Notes: generated by a model from the letters alone, not told the origin. A DNA stretch of 41,320 nucleotides from Bacteroidales bacterium (GCA_030539115.1 JAUNSR010000007.1:78929-120248), one strand, 5' to 3'; numbered from the stretch's first letter, positions 20,898-30,092 are shown. A program made the numbers and translations.

Positions 20898-21923
20898 TTA
20901 ATTCATTATTTTGAACAATAACTCTTTAAGATTGTCACCGTCAGAAAGATTGTTTGTTGCATTGACTCCTTTGGCTTTAGCATCATATTCCCTTAATAAA
21001 GATATTATTTCCAGCACCTTAAATGCATTGTAATTCTTTATACCAGACATATAATCATCCATAGGAGTTCTTGGATTCAAGCCCATAAATTCCTTTAAGC
21101 CATTTGGAGATTTATCGGGCGCCCAATATGATAGAATAAGATTTGAAAAATAGTTATACAAAACAGCTATTGTCGCTATCAAAGGATTTAGCTTTGGCGA
21201 ACCCTCAAAATATTTTTGTATAAGGTTTGCCTTATAAGAATCTTTTTGTGCTACAGCCTTGATAAGTTCAAAGTTGTTAAAGTCCTTGCTTATCCCTATA
21301 TTCTTCTCAACATCGTCGGCAGTAATCCTTTTCTTTTGAGCAACCAGGATACACAATTTTTCTATCTCACTGAAAAGGCGGTTTAAATCGGCACCGATAA
21401 AATCGCACATCATGTGTATAGCCTTTTCTTCTATAGAAAATCCTTTTGCCATAACATGGTTTTTAACCATTGATGGAAGTTGATTGTCATAAACTTTTTT
21501 GGAGTTGAACACAACACCCAAAGAAGCAATATCCTTCATGACTTTTGTGCGGGCATCGAAAGTCTTTGTCTTATAATTGATTACCAAAACTGTTGAAGGC
21601 ATTGGCATTCGTGTATAAAACTCCAATTTATCCATTCCATCAACCATCTGAGCCTCTTTGACAACAATGAGCTGATGTTTGCTCATCATTGGATAACGTT
21701 TTGCCGTGCTCACAATTGTGTTGATGGTAACATCGGCACCATACATGATTGTCATATCAAAGTCTTTAAAGTCATCTGGCACAACATTTTCTACGAGAGC
21801 ATCTGTTATCAAATCTATAAAATAGGGTTCTTCACCCATAAGAAAGTATATAGGCTTGAAATTTTTCTTTTTTATCTCCTCTATTATAGACTGAGGCGAT
21901 ACATTATCTTTAGCAGCGGCCAT
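20898..21923 (-). CDS. holA: DNA polymerase III subunit delta
   Basis: The clamp-loader subunit that opens the beta sliding clamp. The 341-residue protein has the delta N-terminal AAA-like fold, recognised by KNFKPIYFLMGEEPYFID at about 20-37 and the strand LIVVKEAQ near 84-91. The helical clamp-loader collar follows (about 215-341, IRNYN-type segments around FKVLEIISLLREYDAKAKG). No Walker A is expected in delta. It is co-transcribed with the AMP nucleosidase gene 58 bases upstream and ends in a terminator. Confidence 0.93.
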   Translation of the reverse strand: MAAAKDNVSPQSIIEEIKKKNFKPIYFLMGEEPYFIDLITDALVENVVPDDFKDFDMTIMYGADVTINTIVSTAKRYPMMSKHQLIVVKEAQMVDGMDKLEFYTRMPMPSTVLVINYKTKTFDARTKVMKDIASLGVVFNSKKVYDNQLPSMVKNHVMAKGFSIEEKAIHMMCDFIGADLNRLFSEIEKLCILVAQKKRITADDVEKNIGISKDFNNFELIKAVAQKDSYKANLIQKYFEGSPKLNPLIATIAVLYNYFSNLILSYWAPDKSPNGLKEFMGLNPRTPMDDYMSGIKNYNAFKVLEIISLLREYDAKAKGVNATNNLSDGDNLKELLFKIMN

Positions 21924-21981
21924 AATGACAAAATATAAATGCAGACTTTAAAATTAATGTGAGAAAAATGATGGAGAAATG

Positions 21982-22764
21982 TTATTCTCCATCCTCAAAT
22001 CTTAAGTGTTTGACAGTTGTTCTCTTATCCATAATAAGCTTAAGGGAATCAATTCCAATTTGTACATGATCAAAAACGAAATTCTGAGTTACCACTGCAT
22101 CGCTTTTCTCTGTTTTCACACCTTCTGCAATCATTGGCTGGTCGGTAACAAGAAGAAGCGCTCCAGTTGGAATGCTGTTTGCAAAACCTACAGAAAAAAG
22201 AGTGGCAGTCTCCATGTCAACAGCCATTGCTCTTATCTTTCTGAGATAATTTTTGAATTCATCATCATGTTCCCAAACACGTCTGTTGGTTGTGTAGACA
22301 GTTCCTGTCCAATAATCCCTGTGATGATTTCTTACAGAGGTTGAACATGCTCTTTGCAGGCTGAAAGCAGGTAAAGCGGGAACTTCAGGCGGAAAATAAT
22401 CGTCAGAGGCACCGTCACCCCTGATTCCGGCAAGAGGAAGAATGTAATCTCCAAGAGAATTTATCTTCTTGATTCCTCCGCACTTACCAAGAAACAACAC
22501 TGCATTTGGCTCAACAGCACTAAGCAAATCCATTATTGTGGCAGCATTTGCACTTCCCATTCCAAAATTGATGATAGTAATGCCTTCAGCAGAGGCATTA
22601 GGCATATTGCCGTCTTCACCTACGATAGGTACATTGAAATGCTCGGCGAATATTTCAACATATTTATTGAAATTGGTAAGAAGAATATACTTGGTAAATT
22701 GCTCCAAAGGACGTTTGGTATATCGTGGAAGCCAATTTTTTACAATTTCATTTTTGGTTTTCAT
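21982..22764 (-). CDS. amn: AMP nucleosidase
   Basis: Hydrolyses AMP to adenine and ribose 5-phosphate, balancing the adenylate pool. The 260-residue protein has the phosphorylase/nucleosidase fold: INFGMGSANAATIMDLL at about 66-82, LFLGKCGGI near 91-99 and the ribose-binding AVDMETATLFSVGF at about 184-197. It matches the short Bacteroidetes form rather than the roughly 480-residue E. coli enzyme. A minus-strand -7 box at 22903-22910 may drive it, and holA follows as the second gene of the unit. Confidence 0.9.
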   Translation of the reverse strand: MKTKNEIVKNWLPRYTKRPLEQFTKYILLTNFNKYVEIFAEHFNVPIVGEDGNMPNASAEGITIINFGMGSANAATIMDLLSAVEPNAVLFLGKCGGIKKINSLGDYILPLAGIRGDGASDDYFPPEVPALPAFSLQRACSTSVRNHHRDYWTGTVYTTNRRVWEHDDEFKNYLRKIRAMAVDMETATLFSVGFANSIPTGALLLVTDQPMIAEGVKTEKSDAVVTQNFVFDHVQIGIDSLKLIMDKRTTVKHLRFEDGE

Positions 22765-22902
22765 CTATTCTTTATTAATTTTTTTTAAAAGAAGTATTAC
22801 GTAACTTACTAAATATTATTGTTTTTAATAAACAGCATTATTTGGACTAATGCCTTTATGCTTTTTTTATTTATGGCAAATTACAAACACCAACTTGGAA
22901 TA

Positions 22903-22910
22903 CAAATATA
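22903..22910 (-). promoter_or_regulatory. Putative -7 box for amn (TATATTTG on minus)
   Basis: CAAATATA on plus reads TATATTTG on minus, matching TAnnTTTG. It would give a leader of about 130 bases. Confidence 0.35.
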
Positions 22911-22947
22911 ATTTATATTTTCAAATAAGTTTCCATCATATAAACAG

Positions 22948-22969
22948 TCATATATTTAAATAATAATAA
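22948..22969 (+). repeat. Flanking direct repeat, left copy
   Basis: A 22-base AT-rich sequence starting TCATATATTTAAAT recurs at 23821-23842 with two A-to-G changes. The pair brackets the HsdR-N-like gene. Confidence 0.35.
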
Positions 22970-22976
22970 CCTTATC

Positions 22977-23051
22977 ATGATTTATTCATATTTTAAATTT
23001 CTTTTTAAAATAAACAGATTAATTGCCATTTAAATAGCATGAATAAATCAT
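22977..23051. repeat. 13-base inverted repeat with 49-base spacer
   Basis: ATGATTTATTCAT at 22977-22989 is perfectly complementary to ATGAATAAATCAT at 23039-23051. The geometry matches the repeat at 12174-12249, but the sequence differs. Confidence 0.5.
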
Positions 23052-23351
23052 TTTATATTAAAGAAACACAAATAATTGAAATATGTTTTATAACTAAAAA
23101 CTATTTAGCTGTTATTAGAGCCATCTTTATTAATATGGGAATTATTTATTAATAGCAATTCAATATATTGTTTGCTTTTAACATATATAAAATCGTAATT
23201 GTTTAATGAATGAAAAGACAGACCCTTATATCAAAAACAAGCAACGGTTTTGTAAAGAAACATCTTAATATAACATAGAGCCCAAGCCATAATTGTATAC
23301 AGTCAAGAATAAAAATTATAACTTTACTCGATCATTAAAATAATCACTGTT

Positions 23352-23801
23352 ATGCAACCTCTCAATCTTCCCAAGTTTGAATGTAAAATAAAAACAATTG
23401 ATGAAAAGAGTTTTATTTTTGACAATCAAAGGAAAAAATATATCGCTTTGACTCCGGAAGAATGGGTTAGACAGCATTTCGTTAATTTTTTAATTAACAA
23501 TAAAAAGTACCCTTACGGACTTATTGGCAATGAAGTGGGGTTAAATCTCAATGGGATGAAAAAGAGAAGCGATACTGTGGTCTATGACAAAGAGGGAAAG
23601 CCTTTAGTTATTGTTGAATATAAAGCCCCCTCAATAAAGATTACTCAGGAAGTATTTAATCAAATAGTAAGGTACAATATGGTTTTGAGGGTTAAATATT
23701 TAATTGTGTCAAATGGAATAAATCACTACTGTTGCTCAATAGATTATAACACAAATTCATATACTTTCCTTAAGGATATACCATATTATGATGAACTATA
23801 A
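23352..23801 (+). CDS. Stand-alone HsdR N-terminal-like (PD-(D/E)XK) protein
   Basis: A 149-residue protein resembling the N-terminal nuclease domain of type I restriction HsdR subunits (HSDR_N_2 type). The PD-(D/E)XK core is visible as RSDTVVYD with Asp74, then VIVEYKAP with Glu89 and Lys91. The helicase motor and the HsdM/HsdS partners of a restriction system are absent, so this is not a working type I enzyme. The gene is divergent from amn-holA, an arrangement I recall as conserved across Bacteroidales, which points to a household role in DNA metabolism (inference). A 22-base near-identical sequence flanks it on both sides. Confidence 0.85.
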   Translation: MQPLNLPKFECKIKTIDEKSFIFDNQRKKYIALTPEEWVRQHFVNFLINNKKYPYGLIGNEVGLNLNGMKKRSDTVVYDKEGKPLVIVEYKAPSIKITQEVFNQIVRYNMVLRVKYLIVSNGINHYCCSIDYNTNSYTFLKDIPYYDEL

Positions 23802-23820
23802 AATATCTGAATATAATCAT

Positions 23821-23842
23821 TCATATATTTAAATGATGATAA
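23821..23842 (+). repeat. Flanking direct repeat, right copy
   Basis: The second copy of the 22-base sequence at 22948-22969, placed 19 bases after the HsdR-N-like gene and just before the terminator. Confidence 0.35.
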
Positions 23843-23845
23843 AGA

Positions 23846-23876
23846 AAAACGGCTCTTCTTTAAAAGAAGAGCCGTT
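23846..23876 (-). terminator. Terminator of the nif3-zinc ribbon operon
   Basis: Fourteen-base perfect arms (AACGGCTCTTCTTT and its complement) lie 7 bases beyond the zinc-ribbon stop, followed on minus by TTTTTCTTT. It lies between convergent genes and may also stop the HsdR-N-like transcript. Confidence 0.9.
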
Positions 23877-23882
23877 AAAATA

Positions 23883-24638
23883 TTATTCAACGCCAGCCAA
23901 TTCAGGGTCGATCATGATACGACCACAATATTCACAAACGATAATTTTTTTGCGAAGCTTAACATCAAGCTGTCTTTGAGGTGGAATCTTATTAAAACAG
24001 CCACCACAAGCATCACGTTGGATGTAAACAACAGCAAGACCGTTGCGAGCATTTTTACGAATACGTTTAAATGCAGCTAAAAGGCGAGGTTCAATCTGAG
24101 TTTCAAGTTGTTTTGCTTTGTCGCGAAGAGACTCTTCGTCTTGTTTAGTCTCGGCAACGATTTCGTCCAACTCACTTTTTTTATTGGCAAGGTCAGCTTT
24201 CCTATCTTCAAGAAGCTCTTTAGAATTAGATTCTTCCTCCTTTTTAGCAGACATCTGGGCAGTAAACTCACGTATTCTCTTTTCGCAAAGTTCAATTTCA
24301 AGATTCTGGAATTCAATTTCTTTTGTAAGGAAGTCAAATTCACGGTTGTTTCTTACGTTATCTTGCTGAGTTGTATACTTAGCAATCAAAGTAGTTGCAT
24401 TTTCAATTTCAGTCTTTTTTGTAGAAATGGCAGTTTGTAAATCAGCCAATTCAACACCAAAGTTCTGAATACGAGTTTCAAGACCGGCAATCTCATCTTC
24501 AAGGTCTTGAACCTCCAAAGGGAGCTCACCTCTAAGAGTTTTGATACGGTCTATCTCAGAAAGCATTGATTGAAGTTTATACAGTGCAGAAAGTTTTTCC
24601 TCTACTGTGTATTCTTTTTCTTGTTTAGTTGTAGACAT
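23883..24638 (-). CDS. Coiled-coil protein with C4 zinc ribbon
   Basis: A 251-residue protein. A long antiparallel coiled coil (about 10-185) is followed by a C-terminal zinc ribbon with Cys211, Cys214, Cys235 and Cys238 (CGGC...CEYC), the architecture of the zf-RING_7/CT398-like family. A structural relative binds nucleic acids or export-apparatus parts in other bacteria; the function here is not established. It begins 2 bases after the nif3-like stop, so the two are coupled. This nif3/zinc-ribbon pairing is common in bacteria and suggests a joint role. Confidence 0.92.
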   Translation of the reverse strand: MSTTKQEKEYTVEEKLSALYKLQSMLSEIDRIKTLRGELPLEVQDLEDEIAGLETRIQNFGVELADLQTAISTKKTEIENATTLIAKYTTQQDNVRNNREFDFLTKEIEFQNLEIELCEKRIREFTAQMSAKKEEESNSKELLEDRKADLANKKSELDEIVAETKQDEESLRDKAKQLETQIEPRLLAAFKRIRKNARNGLAVVYIQRDACGGCFNKIPPQRQLDVKLRKKIIVCEYCGRIMIDPELAGVE

Positions 24639-24640
24639 CG

Positions 24641-25735
24641 TTACAAATAATTTATAGGATTTGTATTAACCTCTGTAATGTAAGTTTCAAAGGTTGGATA
24701 TTTATTGTTTAATATATTCTTAAGAAGCTGCATAGTAAGATGTTCAGATTCATAATGACCGGCTTCGACAAGAAGAATATCATCTTGATTGCCAAAATAA
24801 TCGTGATATTTTATTTCACCGGTAATAAATGCATCGGCACCGGCAGATATTGCATTTGGAATAAGGAAAGAACCAGCTCCACCGCATACAGCGACTTTAG
24901 ATATCTTATTTTCACGAGGAGTTGAGTACCTTAAAGCTACATTGCCAAGTACAGTTTTTACATCCTTAAGAAAAGAGAGCTCGTCAATTGGGCTTTCTAA
25001 TTCTCCTAAAATGCCGGAACCGCAGGCATCCCAGCTATTCTCCAAAGCAATGATATCAAAGGCAGGCTCTTCGTATGGATGTGATTTTAAAAGGGCTGAA
25101 ACAATTGAATTTTTTATTGAAAGAGGCATTATAACCTCAATTCTAATCTCTTTTTCTTTATGGATTTCACCAACTTTGCCACAAAATGGATTGCACTCCT
25201 CGCCTGCTTTGAAAGTTCCAAATCCCTCTGAATTATAACTGCATGAATCATAATTTCCTATACCACCTGCACCGGCATTAAAAAGTGCCTCTCTAACTTT
25301 GTCGGCATAATCGAAAGGAACAAAAGTTACAAGCTTTGCAAGCATCTTTGGTTTTGGGTCTAACACAGAGATATTTGACAAGCCGAGCTTCTTTGCAATA
25401 AAATCGTTGACGCCAAAACGTGCATTGTCGAGATTTGTATGAGCGGCATAAAGACATATATTGCTTTGTATTGATTTGATAACACATCTTTCAATATATG
25501 TTTTGCCTGTCAAAGACTTTATTCCTTTGAATATTAACGGATGGTGGGAAATTATCAGATTGATATTTTTTGCAATAGCTTCATCTATAACTTCTTCAGT
25601 TATATCTATACAAATAATGGCTGAATTGGTTTCAGAATCAGGATTACCTACCTGAATTCCCGCATTATCATAGCTTTCTTGATAATTGCGAGGAGCCACA
25701 GCCTCTATTGCTTTAATAATATCTTTTATCTTCAT
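24641..25735 (-). CDS. Nif3-like dinuclear metal centre protein
   Basis: A 364-residue member of the NIF3/DUF34 family, with the YqfO-type insertion of a PII-like domain (about 130-235) between the halves of the metal-binding fold. Metal ligands are visible as His64-His65 (SHHPLIFKG), His99 and Asp103 (AAHTNLD), and near the C-terminus VEAGHYESEH. Some members are GTP cyclohydrolase-like by structure, but the physiological role is unsettled. The first gene of a two-gene operon with the zinc-ribbon gene. Its upstream region carries a candidate structured RNA that ends in a U tract about 105 bases before the ATG. Confidence 0.93.
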   Translation of the reverse strand: MKIKDIIKAIEAVAPRNYQESYDNAGIQVGNPDSETNSAIICIDITEEVIDEAIAKNINLIISHHPLIFKGIKSLTGKTYIERCVIKSIQSNICLYAAHTNLDNARFGVNDFIAKKLGLSNISVLDPKPKMLAKLVTFVPFDYADKVREALFNAGAGGIGNYDSCSYNSEGFGTFKAGEECNPFCGKVGEIHKEKEIRIEVIMPLSIKNSIVSALLKSHPYEEPAFDIIALENSWDACGSGILGELESPIDELSFLKDVKTVLGNVALRYSTPRENKISKVAVCGGAGSFLIPNAISAGADAFITGEIKYHDYFGNQDDILLVEAGHYESEHLTMQLLKNILNNKYPTFETYITEVNTNPINYL

Positions 25736-25839
25736 CGTAAATAATATAGTCTTTTACACCTTTATATAATCGTTTTTAAATTATCAATTATTATGTATTT
25801 AATAAAAATAGATAATACACAATAACAGCCAATTATATA

Positions 25840-25963
25840 AAAAAGAAAAAAGTTATAGGAAGTACAATGGCCGGCATTCCAACCATATTATGGAAATATC
25901 CGAGTAAATCAAGACATCCATATATGCTACTTCATATAACTTTTTACCCTTTTAGGGTTTGTG
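25840..25963 (-). ncRNA. Candidate structured RNA (6S-like or nif3 leader attenuator)
   Basis: Read on minus, a -7 box (25975-25968) is followed by the hairpin ACCCT-AAA-AGGGT (25958-25946). Next comes an 18-base arm (25945-25928) that pairs with 25864-25847 with one mismatch; the complement continues into TTTTTTCTTTT, as in an intrinsic terminator. Inside the closing stem lie a 10-bp arm with a one-base bulge (CATATATGGA with TCCATAATATG, about 25926-25883) and a small AATG/CATT hairpin with a CCGGC loop (about 25877-25865). No ORF fills it. A long closed rod with a 3'-side hairpin recalls 6S RNA, but it is shorter (about 120 bases). The alternative is a terminator-type attenuator for nif3, as I see no second promoter before that gene. 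Confidence 0.55.
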
Positions 25964-25967
25964 TGTG

Positions 25968-25975
25968 CAAATATA
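25968..25975 (-). promoter_or_regulatory. -7 box of the candidate RNA (TATATTTG on minus)
   Basis: CAAATATA on plus reads TATATTTG on minus, an exact TAnnTTTG match about 5-6 bases upstream of the predicted RNA 5' end. The -33 region is weak. Confidence 0.5.
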
Positions 25976-25992
25976 ATTATAATCTTTCATAA

Positions 25993-26039
25993 AAAAGAGA
26001 ATCCGCACCTATTTAATTAATAGATACGGATTCTCTTTT
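25993..26039 (-). terminator. Terminator of aspS
   Basis: Perfect 13-base arms (AAAAGAGAATCCG at 25993-26005 and its complement at 26027-26039), with an inner CTATT/AATAG pairing. On minus a T-rich tract follows. It lies 140 bases beyond the aspS stop and insulates the RNA unit downstream. Confidence 0.85.
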
Positions 26040-26181
26040 ATTTGAAAATCTATTTTAATAATTATAAAGTCATCTTTTTCATATATAATATTCAATGAAT
26101 GTAAAAGATTAATTCTTTAAATATTTTTGAATAAATCCAATGACAGTTTTTATTATAAATATCGTTGTCAAGATGAAAAAA

Positions 26182-27942
26182 TTATTTTTTTTCTTTTATA
26201 TCAATTTTAAGATTAAGCTCATCCAACTGGCTGTCATCAATTTTTGAAGGAGCATCAATCATAACATCACGGCCTGAATTGTTTTTAGGGAAAGCAATAC
26301 AGTCTCTGATAGAGTCAAGACCTGCAAACATGGAAACCATTCTATCCAAACCAAAGGCAAGACCACCGTGAGGAGGAGCGCCATATTTAAATGCATTAAG
26401 AAGATAGCCGAATTTTCTTTGCGCTTCTTCCTGGCTAAGGCCAAGTAAAGAGAACATCTTTTGTTGAAGTTTGCCATCATGAATTCTTATTGAACCGCCA
26501 CCAAGTTCAACACCATTGATAACCATGTCATAAGCCCAAGCACGAACTTTGCCCGGATCAGTGTCAAGCATTGGCACATCTTCAGGGTTTGGCATTGTAA
26601 ATGGATGGTGCATAGCATAGAAACGTTGAGTCTCATCATCCCATTCGAAAAGAGGAAAATCTATAACCCAAAGAGGAGCATAAACATTCTTGTCTCTAAA
26701 TCCAAGGCGTGTACCCATTTCAAGACGAAGTTCACACAATTGTTTCTGAGTCTTTCTTCTCTCTCCGCAAAGTACTAAAACAAGATCGCCCGGCTTAGCC
26801 TGACATTTATCTGCCATTGCTTTAACTTGCTCAGGAGTATAGAATTTATCAATAGAAGATTTTAAAGAACCATTCTCTTCTACTCGAATCCATATAAGTC
26901 CTTTAGCACCAATTTGAGGACGTTTTACAAAATCAGTAAGTTGATCAATCTGTTTTCTTGTATAATTGGCACAACCCTCTGCGCAAATACCACCAACATA
27001 ATCAGCAGAATCAAAGACAGAAAAGTTTGCTCCTAAAGTCAAATCTTTCAATTCAACAAACGGCATTCCAAAACGGATATCAGGTTTGTCACTGCCATAA
27101 GTGTTCATTGCATCCTCCCAAGTCATACGAGGAAAAGCATCATTAAATTCAATGCCTTTAACAAACTTGAAAAGATGTTTTGTCATGTTTTCAAATATAT
27201 TGATAACATCTTCCTGCTCAACAAAAGTCATTTCACAGTCAATCTGAGTAAATTCAGGCTGACGGTCAGCACGAAGATCTTCGTCTCTAAAACATTTTGC
27301 TATCTGGAAGTATCTATCGAAACCGGAAACCATTAGCAACTGCTTAAACAACTGAGGAGATTGAGGAAGGGCATAAAATTCTCCGGGGCTCATTCTTGAA
27401 GGAACGACAAAGTCACGAGCTCCTTCAGGGGTAGAATTGATAAGAATAGGGGTCTCAACCTCCATAAAATGCTGCTCATCAAGATATTTTCTAATCTCAA
27501 TTGCCATTTTATGTCTTAATTCAAGATTTGCTCTAACGTTGCTTCTTCTTAAATCAAGATATCTGTACTGCATGCGAATGTCATCGCCACCATCAGTGTT
27601 CTCTTCAATGGTAAAAGGAGGCACTTCAGAACTGTTTAGAACATTTAATTCATCAACAATAATCTCAATATCACCTGTGGGGATATTTTTGTTTTTACTG
27701 GAGCGTTCTGAAACAAGACCTTTGATTTGAATCACAAACTCTCTGCCAAGTTTGTTTGACTTTTCGCAAAGTTCTGCATTAACCTCCTGATTAAACACCA
27801 ATTGAGTGATGCCATATCTGTCGCGAAGGTCAACAAAAGTCATTCCACCCATTTTTCTGGTACGTTGAACCCATCCTGCTAAAGTTACATTCTTTCCAAT
27901 GTGTTCTTGACGGAGTTCACCGCAAGTATAGTTTCTAAACAT
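26182..27942 (-). CDS. aspS: Aspartyl-tRNA synthetase
   Basis: Charges tRNA-Asp in a two-step ATP-dependent reaction. This is a 586-residue class IIb enzyme of the bacterial type. It has an N-terminal OB-fold anticodon domain (1-105), motif 1 around [14 protein letters not shown], motif 2 [16 protein letters not shown] at about 215-230, the bacterial GAD insertion (about 285-420) and motif 3 [10 protein letters not shown] near the C-terminus. The ATG at 27942 gives the usual [11 protein letters not shown] start. A complete Bacteroidetes promoter lies at 28030-28060 and a terminator at 25993-26039, so the gene is a single unit. Confidence 0.98.
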   Translation of the reverse strand: MFRNYTCGELRQEHIGKNVTLAGWVQRTRKMGGMTFVDLRDRYGITQLVFNQEVNAELCEKSNKLGREFVIQIKGLVSERSSKNKNIPTGDIEIIVDELNVLNSSEVPPFTIEENTDGGDDIRMQYRYLDLRRSNVRANLELRHKMAIEIRKYLDEQHFMEVETPILINSTPEGARDFVVPSRMSPGEFYALPQSPQLFKQLLMVSGFDRYFQIAKCFRDEDLRADRQPEFTQIDCEMTFVEQEDVINIFENMTKHLFKFVKGIEFNDAFPRMTWEDAMNTYGSDKPDIRFGMPFVELKDLTLGANFSVFDSADYVGGICAEGCANYTRKQIDQLTDFVKRPQIGAKGLIWIRVEENGSLKSSIDKFYTPEQVKAMADKCQAKPGDLVLVLCGERRKTQKQLCELRLEMGTRLGFRDKNVYAPLWVIDFPLFEWDDETQRFYAMHHPFTMPNPEDVPMLDTDPGKVRAWAYDMVINGVELGGGSIRIHDGKLQQKMFSLLGLSQEEAQRKFGYLLNAFKYGAPPHGGLAFGLDRMVSMFAGLDSIRDCIAFPKNNSGRDVMIDAPSKIDDSQLDELNLKIDIKEKK

Positions 27943-28029
27943 TCTTTTATTGTTTAAGTTAATTTATTCCTATTCAATTCTTTTTGTGTTTTCAACAACA
28001 GTTTATCGAAATCACTGCTTAAAGACTCG

Positions 28030-28060
28030 CAAATTTACAATAATAAAGCTTCTTTACAAA
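28030..28060 (-). promoter_or_regulatory. Promoter of aspS, TTTG-N19-TAAATTTG
   Basis: On minus, TTTG at 28060-28057, a 19-base spacer and TAAATTTG at 28037-28030 fit the Bacteroidetes -33/-7 consensus well. The transcript would start near 28024, about 80 bases before the aspS ATG. It is the best promoter match in the window. Confidence 0.7.
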
Positions 28061-28306
28061 CAAAAGAGTTTTCAATAATTATTAGTTTTTTAATAGAATG
28101 ATTAATTAAAACTAAAAACAAGGATAAATAGTTTTTGTTATTAAAATGTAATAGTTTCTTAATGAGCAAATAATATGTTTTATAAATAATATTTAAGTTA
28201 AGTTTATATTATAAGAGTGATAATATTGATATTAAAAGAATACTTTTACCAGTAACTATTATTTTTTATTAAAAGATTAAATATTCATTAAACAAATTAT
28301 GAATAT

Positions 28307-30037
28307 GTGATTTCTGAAAAAACAGATCAACAACGACTTATGAACTTTTTTCTCCGATTAAAAAACATTCTTTTAGATCAAAAGAACCTTTATATATGGT
28401 TTATTATAATAATGATGCTTCCATCTTTTACATTGGCATTGACAGAGCCATTAAGTGTATGGGTAAGGATGGCTTCAATATTATTACCTTTGGGAGCATA
28501 TATGATTGCATTTAATTTATTTAAAAAACCCGGATATTTCCTGTTGTTTTGCTTTCCATTGCTTCTTATAAACGGATATCAGCTTGTGTTAATATATCTT
28601 TTCAGCGAGTCTGTTGTTTCTCCCGATATGTTTTTAAATATTGTAACAACAAATACCGGAGAATCTTCAGAACTGATGAGAACTATCTGGCCTGCAGTTT
28701 TAATAGCATGTATAATATATTTTTCTGCTACAGGCTTTGGTATATATTCAATCATTCAAAAAGTAAAACTTTCTAATAAGTTTATTAAAAGGACCATTTA
28801 TTATTCCATTCTGCCTATTTTGTTTGGAGCGTTATTCCTTTTAATAAATCATGAAAAGGGATTTCATTTCAGGCTTGACCATGACATCTATCCAGTCAAT
28901 GCACTTTACAATTTAAACTTTGCTGTAGATAAGTATATTAAGACATATAATTATAAGGAGACCTCGAAAGATTTCTCTTTCAATGCGACAAAAGACTCAG
29001 TAAGTACAAAAAGAGAGGTTTACATTCTCGTTATTGGTGAAACATCCAGAGCTGCCAATTGGGAAATTTATGGTTATAACAGAGCTACCAATCCAACTCT
29101 TTCAAGAAGAAGCGATATAATTGTTTTTAAAGATATCTTAACCCAAGCCAACACTACTCACAAAATTGTTCCTATGCTTATGTCTGAGGCTTGTGCCGAG
29201 AATTTTAATCAGATTTACACCTCTAAAAGCATCATTACTGCTTTTAAGGAATCAGGCTTTAAAACTGCATTTATCTCAAATCAACTACCTGATGGTGCTT
29301 TTATAGATGCTTTTGCCTCTGAGGCAGATTACAGAATCACTCTAAAAGAAAAGTTGAATGGCGAACGCCATCCTTATGACAATGAGGGCATTCCATTTAT
29401 TAAAGATTTTATAACAAGTACTAAGGAACCTCTATTTATTATTTATCATACTTATGGCTCTCATTTTGAATATTCGCAAAGATATCCTCTTGAAAATTCT
29501 TTTTTCCGCCCCAACAAAGCCGGAGCCTTAAGATATAAGGAAAGATTAATCTTTATGAATGCTTATGACAATTCTATAAGGAACGTTGACTTGGTTCTCA
29601 ACGACATAATTTCCCTAATAAACAAGCCTGAGTATTGCAGCTCTATGGTTTACATTTCTGATCATGGTGAAGATATGATGGATGATGAAAGAAGAATGTT
29701 TCTTCATTGCTCTCCTGTTCCTACTTATTATCAACTCCATGTCCCTATGATTGCCTGGTTTTCCGATAATTATAAAAAGGACTTTCCAAATTCATATAAT
29801 TCCGCTGTTGCTAATAAAAACAAGCCCGGAAGTGCAAATGTGATTTTTCATACAATGCTTGACATTGCTTCAATCAACACTGCTCATAAAGATTCTACAC
29901 TTTCCATGGTCAATCCCAATTACACCATTAAGGATAGATTTTTTATAGACGAGCACGATGAACCTGAGTCCTATTATACTATCGGGCTCAAGGAAAACGA
30001 TTGGATTATGATGAAAAAAATGGGTATTAATCTTTAA
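28307..30037 (+). CDS. Phosphoethanolamine transferase (EptA/CptA-type, alkaline-phosphatase fold)
   Basis: An inner-membrane enzyme that would move phosphoethanolamine from phosphatidylethanolamine to an envelope glycolipid, probably lipid A or LPS core. Five membrane segments fill about residues 28-180. The periplasmic sulfatase-fold domain follows, with metal ligand Glu245 (LVIGETSRA), a Thr nucleophile at 283 or 284 (ANTTHKIVPMLMS), and the C-terminal metal motif YISDHGED. The frame starts with GTG at 28307 or ATG at 28340; no Shine-Dalgarno decides, and I list the longer form. A lipoprotein gene follows 55 bases later, probably co-transcribed. Such enzymes can lower polymyxin binding, but the acceptor here is unknown. 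Confidence 0.85.
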   Translation: MISEKTDQQRLMNFFLRLKNILLDQKNLYIWFIIIMMLPSFTLALTEPLSVWVRMASILLPLGAYMIAFNLFKKPGYFLLFCFPLLLINGYQLVLIYLFSESVVSPDMFLNIVTTNTGESSELMRTIWPAVLIACIIYFSATGFGIYSIIQKVKLSNKFIKRTIYYSILPILFGALFLLINHEKGFHFRLDHDIYPVNALYNLNFAVDKYIKTYNYKETSKDFSFNATKDSVSTKREVYILVIGETSRAANWEIYGYNRATNPTLSRRSDIIVFKDILTQANTTHKIVPMLMSEACAENFNQIYTSKSIITAFKESGFKTAFISNQLPDGAFIDAFASEADYRITLKEKLNGERHPYDNEGIPFIKDFITSTKEPLFIIYHTYGSHFEYSQRYPLENSFFRPNKAGALRYKERLIFMNAYDNSIRNVDLVLNDIISLINKPEYCSSMVYISDHGEDMMDDERRMFLHCSPVPTYYQLHVPMIAWFSDNYKKDFPNSYNSAVANKNKPGSANVIFHTMLDIASINTAHKDSTLSMVNPNYTIKDRFFIDEHDEPESYYTIGLKENDWIMMKKMGINL

Positions 30038-30092
30038 AACTTTATTCTTTTTAAGAAATAATAATTTATTCAAATCATTAACCTAAAACTCT

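Larger units (their letters stand above)
22765..23351. other. 587-base divergent intergenic region
   Basis: AT-rich and gene-free. It holds a candidate minus-strand -7 box (22903-22910), a perfect 13-base inverted repeat with a 49-base spacer (22977-23051) and one copy of a 22-base sequence that recurs after the next gene (22948-22969). Confidence 0.45.

Noticed and set aside
23352..23801. Type I restriction-modification system
   Set aside because: Only the HsdR N-terminal domain is present. No helicase motor, HsdM or HsdS occurs in the window.
25840..25963. SRP RNA or tmRNA
   Set aside because: The SRP tetraloop signature and the tRNA-like ends of tmRNA are not visible, and the length is wrong for tmRNA.
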